From positions 4,981,001 through 5,045,000 of the forward strand of contig OY783220.1 in the NCBI GenBank assembly GCA_963678705.1: DNA of 64,000 bases, written 5' to 3'. The translations under genes and the position numbers were made by a program. A model generated the notes under the pieces. The model worked only from the letters and a program-made list of their open reading frames with translations, did no database searches and was not told the DNA's origin. The stretch is from Panorpa germanica. Taxonomy: Eukaryota; Arthropoda; Insecta; Mecoptera; Panorpidae. Shown one piece after another: positions 58,921 through 64,000 of this stretch; positions within the stretch are counted from its first letter, which is position 1, and each line of letters starts with the position of its first letter.

Positions 58921-60840
58921 AACAAAAAACATAAGAAAAGACTATGTAAACGATTTGACCTACTAAACAACTATTTCACTGCTTTCTGAAAATCTGTTAA
59001 TATCTCGTCTAATAATGTCGTAGTCTATCCTTTTGCGCATTAGCGTATTCATAAAACTTCTTAAAAAAACCTTTTTAAAGATTATAAAACATGAAGAATA
59101 CCTTTTTAGGATGAAAAGTTTTCAGATAGTTATAAAATAATAGATTAAAACTAAGAAAAAATTAAAAATTAATTAAGACATGTTTGCGTTTGCAATAAAA
59201 TTTGAAAATCAATTATTAAGACGCTAAAAAGATTATTTTAATAGATTCATTTATGTAGTTTATATAGTAGTGATTAGTTTCATAAATAAATTAAATTCTA
59301 CAAGTCTCTGTAATTTATTTCAAGTATAATTTAACATAACCTATAAAACATAGCAATAGTGTTGCCATATGTTTAGTAAACGTGACATTTATTCAACACT
59401 ATTCGTATTTGATTCGAGGTGGCAAGAAATCTATAATAATGACGTACTTTATGCAACTCCAAACTCTGTGTACTTTAAACTACAATAACAACTTTGCTTA
59501 ATGATTTCAGTTATTATATAAATGTTCATATTCGTATGTTATACAGGGTGATTAGTGTTTTTGCTAACACCCATTATGTGTTACTATAATGTTAGAATTA
59601 AATTCACAACTTTGTGAATTAGTTCAAAAGGTACACTAACATTAAAAGTATTTGTTGGAAAAGCTTTATTTACTTAAAACAATAGGCTTTTGAATTCTAT
59701 TTAAGGGGTGTTTTTTTTTCTAATGAAATAAATTTTAGTATATGTATATTGGCGAAGTTTTACCTGTTTTTGGTATGCATAATACGTCACAGAAAAAACA
59801 AGTAATCCAAATTATTTTTTCGTTATTTCACAACCTTCGCAATATAATATTTTATGAGATACACAACGTAGCTGTTAGTAGTAAATGACGTCTCACACGC
59901 ACACTTTTTTCTACAAAGGAGATTGCATAAGGTCTGATGTGACGTACTATGCATTAGAATTTTCGTTATAACGAAATTTCGAATAACGTTGAATCCTTTT
60001 AATAATTATAGAGGCAAAACGACTTTTTTAGTTGTTAATTATTGTCTCCTCAAATATAAGGAGTTATTAGACATTTGAGGTTCTGGTAGTCACCTTTATC
60101 AATATATAATACACTTTTATAGAAATGACTAATAAATATTACAATTTTTAGCTTTTATATTATGTAATTATTTTATTTTACATTTAGAGCAATGCACCTA
60201 CAGTATTTTAAATCAAATGAATGCTGATGCTCCTCTGTTTATATAAAATGTGGGCACATTTACTTTGTCTTGGACTAGATTACAACGTTAACTTGTAACT
60301 TACTGAATTGTGTAAAATTTCAGTCAAATTTTGCTAGTAGTACAACAAGCAAACGATAGAACTTATCCTTTAGTTAAAATATAAATTTACTATTATGATT
60401 AGAAATGAATAAAATGCATTTACAACAAACAAATATGTTAGAAAAATAAAGCTCTATCACAATGATACTCTATTTTAATTAGTTAAGACAGATAAATGAT
60501 AGTAGTTACGAGAACCAGGCTTTAAAACAAACTGTTTGTGCTTTCAAACCATGTTTAGCTTAATATTAAAGACCCTCATGTTTTAAAGGATAATCTCAAC
60601 GGTATAGTTGCTTTAAACATTTACTTTATGGCCGCATTTCTAAAGCCATGGGCGTGTCATGTAAGAATTAATAAAGACGAATTAATTTACTGGTTTGGAA
60701 AATATATGTCCAGTCAATATAATTTGATTTGATACTTTATTATAATGTATTGTTTTGTGGCGAGAACCAGTTTGGAAAAATCTTTACAAAAATACTATTC
60801 AAACCATAAATATCTTCGATTGTAACTGACGAGTTATCAG
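58921..60840. other. AT-rich non-coding DNA
   Basis: No gene is seen. ATACAGGGTG at 59541-59550 mirrors the CACCCTGTAT at 22334. A palindrome-rich CGTTATAACGAAATTTCG lies at about 59964-59981. Confidence 0.5.
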
Positions 60841-60844
60841 CAGC

Positions 60845-60930
60845 GGTGGTAGCTCAAATGATTAGAGAGCACTAACGTACAATAGCGTTCGCAGTACAGC
60901 TCCTACGCTGATTTTATTTCTGAATTTTAC
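60845..60930 (+). repeat. tRNA-like SINE head
   Basis: GTGGTAGCTCAAATGATTAG is an A-box context, and AGTACAGCTCC about 40 bp later is a degenerate B-box. It resembles the heads at 8165 and 23327. There is no tRNA fold and no clear 3' end. Confidence 0.35.
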
Positions 60931-61409
60931 TGAAACGTTATGCCCGTATTCAGCATCAGCCAGTTGGGGCAATGAAGTATTGTTAACTTACGTAATAATT
61001 ATTATAAAGCGTTCATGAGTGTGATGGTCGCAGACTGCCTGTAGCCGCTATCGGTGCAAAGATTCGTATTTAGATCTTCAACAGTATAAAGAAAAGTAAA
61101 GAAAAAGTGTGAAACTAACAAGAAGAGAGTGACAAAGATAGAAATGAGCCAATAGGGGAGAAAGCAAAAAGTGGAGAATGACAAAGCACATGAAACGAAG
61201 TGACAAACGGCGAAAAACATAAAAACGAAATAATATATATTTCAAATAAATATATATTTTTTTATTGTTGATTTCTATTTTTATTATTAAAATTATAATA
61301 CAAAGAGACTGTAAAGAATCAGGAAGTAATTTTAACGTCGAGAGGCGAGCAATTAAATAAATAAATAAAATTAAGTGACTGACACCCTACAAACATTTTA
61401 TAGCAATTT

Positions 61410-61676
61410 AAGTAAGATTTTTCGAGGAATATTCTAAGCCACAGGTAGAAAATATATTTGTACGTTTGGGTACGTCCAGGAAAAGAAATTTTACTGCTGA
61501 ATCTCTTATCTCCGTTTTGATCCAAAATGTCTTCGAAATGGATAGATTCTTTTTTTGTTGTCCATAAGTCACCCTATCTCGCCCAAATGTCGATTCCTAT
61601 ACTAGGTCAAGTTCTAGAATATCGTTCTCGAATTTTATACGCTTCGGATCCAAATTGTTTGTTGGGCAGTAGTGTA
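61410..61676 (+). repeat. Dispersed repeat family E, copy 2
   Basis: Matches 20732-21009 along its length, including CACAGGTAGAAAATATATTT, CCAAATGTCGATTCCTATAC and GTTCTAGAATATCG. It contains a 20-25 bp insertion (CCATAAGTCACCCTATCTC) not present in copy 1. Confidence 0.55.
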
Positions 61677-62420
61677 TTCTGTTTACGTGAGGCGTAATTA
61701 CAAAGACCTGAAAATACAAATTCCTGTGGATCCAGGAAACTATTTCAACCATGATAAAAAAACTATTTAATAACTATCAAAAAAAAATGTTTTGCATTTA
61801 TTTAACGAAAACCCCTGTCCTTATATAAAAAGCACCCTTCTCTTAACGCTAAATGGGCCACAACACCACAAAGCAATCGTTGTTGATTTCATCCTCACAC
61901 GAGTGCTCACATCCCCTGCTTGTAGTTGTTTAATGTTTAATTTGGGCATACATATTTACCAGCTCACACATTCCATCCGCGCAATATACTGTATGGCGAT
62001 TAAAGTACAGCGTGATGCCCTACTACCACTACCCCTACGTGGAATTGTTCATAAACTTGTGGAAATATACGTGGGGTGGTTTTTATTCACTTTTGTTACA
62101 TTATTCTAAAGGTTGCTTAACCAATTGATTTGTGTTAGGATAAGGCTAAAGTATTTATTTGAAAAGGTTAAACAATTAAAATATTTACTATTTTTAATTG
62201 ATATATGAGGAGTGATTGATAAGAATTACTGATTTAAGTCAAATTTGTGGGTCATCGTTTAGTGCCATTTTTCACGTGTAACAAATTTCAGATGTAGTAG
62301 TCATTTAAACTTGAATTGTGGCATAACTAGGAACATGACATAAAATGGATATTTTAATTGTAGCTTTGTCAAAGATCTACTACAGTTGCCTATCGAAAAA
62401 TGCAACCTATAGTTAACACA
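61677..62420. other. Non-coding DNA with an unassigned open frame
   Basis: A 105-codon frame at 61792-62109 lies in somewhat GC-richer DNA (61850-62070), but it has no domain or splice context. It could be part of an unknown exon or UTR. Confidence 0.35.
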
Positions 62421-63198
62421 TGGGCTGAAAAGTCCCGGGCGTAACAAAGAAAACACAGTTTTTTCAAAATCAGTCAGTTCAAAATTAGCTTTATTCATCA
62501 ACGTAATCTCCATCAAGAGCAACGCAATCATTCAATACCACTTTTGTAGAACGATTTATCTTTTGCCTCAAAATAGGCCTCAGTTTCAGCGATAACCTCT
62601 TAATGCGTGCGAAATTTCTTACCGGCGAGCATTTTTTTCAGGTTTGCGAACAGGCAGTAGTCGCTGGGAGCCAAATCTGGCGAATACGGTGGATGTGGGA
62701 GAAATTCGAAGTTCAATACATGTAGTTTTGCCATTGTTTTGATTGACTTGTGACACGGTGCGTTGTCTTGATGAAACAAAATTTTTTTCTTTGCCATATG
62801 CGGTCGTTTCTTTGCAATTTCGGCCTTCAATAACGCTCCAATAACGCTATATAATATTCACTGTTAATGGTATTTCCTTTCTCAAGATAGTCGATGAATA
62901 TTACATCACGCACATCCCAAAATACCGAGGCCATAACCTTTCCAGCCGATTGTTGTGCTTTCGGGCGCTTTGGACGAGGTTCACCAGTTGCTGTCCACTC
63001 AGATGACGATCGTTTTGATTCCGGAGTGAAGTGATGGATCCATGTTTCATCCATTGTCACATATCGACGCAAAAATTCCGGTTTGTTACGTTTAAACATG
63101 GCCAAACACTGCTCAGAATCATCAACACGTTGTCGTTTTTGGTCAACAGTAAGCAAACGCGGCACCCACTTTGAACAGAGCTTTCTCATAGTCATCAT
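62421..63198 (-). mobile_element. Truncated mariner element
   Basis: Contains the C-terminal two-thirds of a mariner transposase and a 3' end whose terminal stretch reads TGGGCTGAAAAGTCCCGGGC at 62421-62440, a mariner-type inverted terminal repeat. The 5' end with the HTH region and the other inverted repeat is missing: sequence beyond 63190 is unrelated. No complete TA duplication can be shown. Confidence 0.75.
62600..63198 (-). pseudogene. Mariner transposase fragment (DD34D), frameshifted
   Basis: The first frame (63198 to 62827) carries RKLCSKWVPRLLTVDQKRQR, the first catalytic Asp in MDETWIHHF, and KVMASVFWDVRDV. A frame change at about 62830, near a repeated GCGTTATTG, leads into the second frame with the second Asp in FHQDNAPCHKS and the third in YSPDLAPSDYCLF. 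Exactly 34 residues lie between the second and third Asp, so this is DD34D. A further stop follows KKFRTH, and the usual C-terminal end is only partly kept (DCVALDGDYVDE in another frame). The N-terminal DNA-binding domain is missing. All three catalytic Asp codons survive, but the copy cannot make an active enzyme. Confidence 0.85.
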
Positions 63199-63760
63199 AG
63201 AAATAGAGAGCTTATATTAAATAATATCAACCATGCTTTATAATATCACAGTTAACTGGCTATTGAGAAATTGGCTCTTAGTCGAGAGTTTGGCGATGTT
63301 TTGACGTAATACAGACGCGTTTCTTCGTCAATTGATAACCATGGATCCACCACTTCTCATCTGAGAGGGAAGAACAGCAAACAACTAGAAAAAACCGTAA
63401 AGGCTAGAAAGAGAGAATCGGCCAAAACAGTTCCATTCAGTGGCACCAGTTTGTCACAATTTATAGCTCAAGACGTTTTTTAAGTAGTCTCAATTTTTAA
63501 CTTGTAAATATATAGTTTGTTATAAGTAACTTTAACATCTATACGAAAATATCATTTAATTTAAGACTAACTTTACCAAATTTATTATTTAAAAACGACT
63601 CTTGTCGTAGCTTCATTCTAAATCAAGTTCTAAAACTATTATATTTCAAATGAAGTTCATAAAATATATCTGTCTTTATGGGGGTGGTAAGATCAGGGAC
63701 AAGTGTAGGGGACAGATCCCTGTACAAACTACTATGCTATTTTATAACTTTTAAAGTTTC
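63199..63760. other. Non-coding DNA, probable downstream flank of the 63807 exon
   Basis: No gene or repeat is recognised. It separates the mariner fragment from the terminal exon at the right edge. Confidence 0.45.
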
Positions 63761-63766
63761 TTTATT
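63761..63766 (-). terminator. Polyadenylation signal AATAAA
   Basis: Read on the minus strand AATAAA lies about 40 bases after the stop codon of the exon at 63807-64000. This spacing would give a very short 3' UTR. In an AT-rich genome the hexamer is common, so its position after the stop is the only support. Confidence 0.35.
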
Positions 63767-63806
63767 TAAGTGCAATAGATTTCTCTCTAGTTCCAATTAA
63801 GTTAAC

Positions 63807-64000
63807 TCATCGTTTGTTTGGTTCCGGCTCCGGTGCTGGCTTCGGCAACGGTTCTGGCGTTTGTTCTGGTTGTGTATTCTTCGTGGTAACTGTGTCACTC
63901 AGCATTGAATGCGGCAGGTGAATAAAGAATAACGGCAAAGGGAATGCGGGGGTGTCAAGAGTAATATCGTTAGTGTAATTGAGTGTACCCCGTTGTACTG
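63807..64000 (-). CDS. Partial coding exon (C-terminus), product not recognised
   Basis: The minus strand is open from the window edge to TGA at 63807-63809, 63 codons plus a split codon. The product contains GTLNYTNDITLDTPAF, then LPLFFIHLPHSM, TVTTKNTQPEQ and a Pro-Glu/Pro-Lys dipeptide repeat (PEPLPKPAPEPEP) before NKR at the end. The repeat uses varied synonymous codons (CCA/CCG, GAA/GAG), which favours translation. An AATAAA follows the stop. The + strand is also open here and would give a Gly-Ser-rich peptide, so the strand call rests on the longer frame and the polyadenylation signal. No family is recognised. A charged Pro-rich tail suggests a flexible C-terminus. Confidence 0.45.
   Translation of the reverse strand, partial: VQRGTLNYTNDITLDTPAFPLPLFFIHLPHSMLSDTVTTKNTQPEQTPEPLPKPAPEPEPNKR

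Noticed and set aside
61792..62109. 105-codon frame
   Set aside because: No domain and no splice context; kept only as a note on the region.

Overview
This 64 kb window is A+T-rich eukaryotic DNA, almost certainly from an insect nuclear genome. The evidence is the repeat content: Helitrons with TC...CTAG ends inserted between A and T, a DD34D mariner transposase, a pogo/Tigger-type DNA-binding domain, several non-LTR retrotransposon tails, TA-flanked MITEs, tRNA-like SINE heads and long (TA)n arrays. Possible genes are visible only as short exon-like pieces with splice signals. There are no operons, ribosome binding sites, CRISPR arrays or long intact genes. The order of insect cannot be settled from the sequence alone.

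Layout. 0-12 kb: AT-rich intergenic or intronic DNA with two copies of a 254-bp TA-flanked MITE, a TTA-flanked palindromic MITE, a fold-back element, a SINE-like head and one GC-rich exon-like island (2.63-2.80 kb). 12-28 kb: more MITEs, a 5'-truncated LINE with a perfect 15-bp target duplication (18.8-19.4 kb), a truncated pogo/Tigger open frame (24.3-24.7 kb) and several dispersed repeats. 28-32 kb: the most structured part. It holds an exon-like mariner HTH fragment with splice signals, a polyQ open frame with an EH1-like motif, and a 3-kb composite Helitron. Inside the Helitron, a LINE that kept ORF1 but lost nearly all of ORF2 has inserted into a 186-bp tandem duplication. 35-46 kb: two LINE tails, purine-rich repeats, a decayed Tc1/mariner-like element with long inverted ends, and a good candidate last coding exon at 46.2 kb. 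48.5-52 kb: two more Helitrons sharing the 3' end of the 28-32 kb one, and a hAT-type MITE with an 8-bp target duplication. 53-64 kb: mostly AT-rich DNA, a second copy of a LINE 3' end, a broken mariner transposase (62.4-63.2 kb) and a partial coding exon running off the right edge on the minus strand.

The likely host-gene content is the + strand exon at 46203-46378, the - strand exon at 63807-64000, and possibly the exon-like pieces at 2634-2798, 28162-28320 and 28899-28997. None of these products is recognised with confidence. The rest reads as intron or intergenic DNA filled by successive transposon insertions. The main new-looking observations are the modular Helitron family with exchangeable 5' ends, the ORF1-only LINE inside it, the six-copy CCCAGTAAAC MITE family, and a scattered 8-mer (TACGAGTA) found 18 times. 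All comparisons were made by eye.
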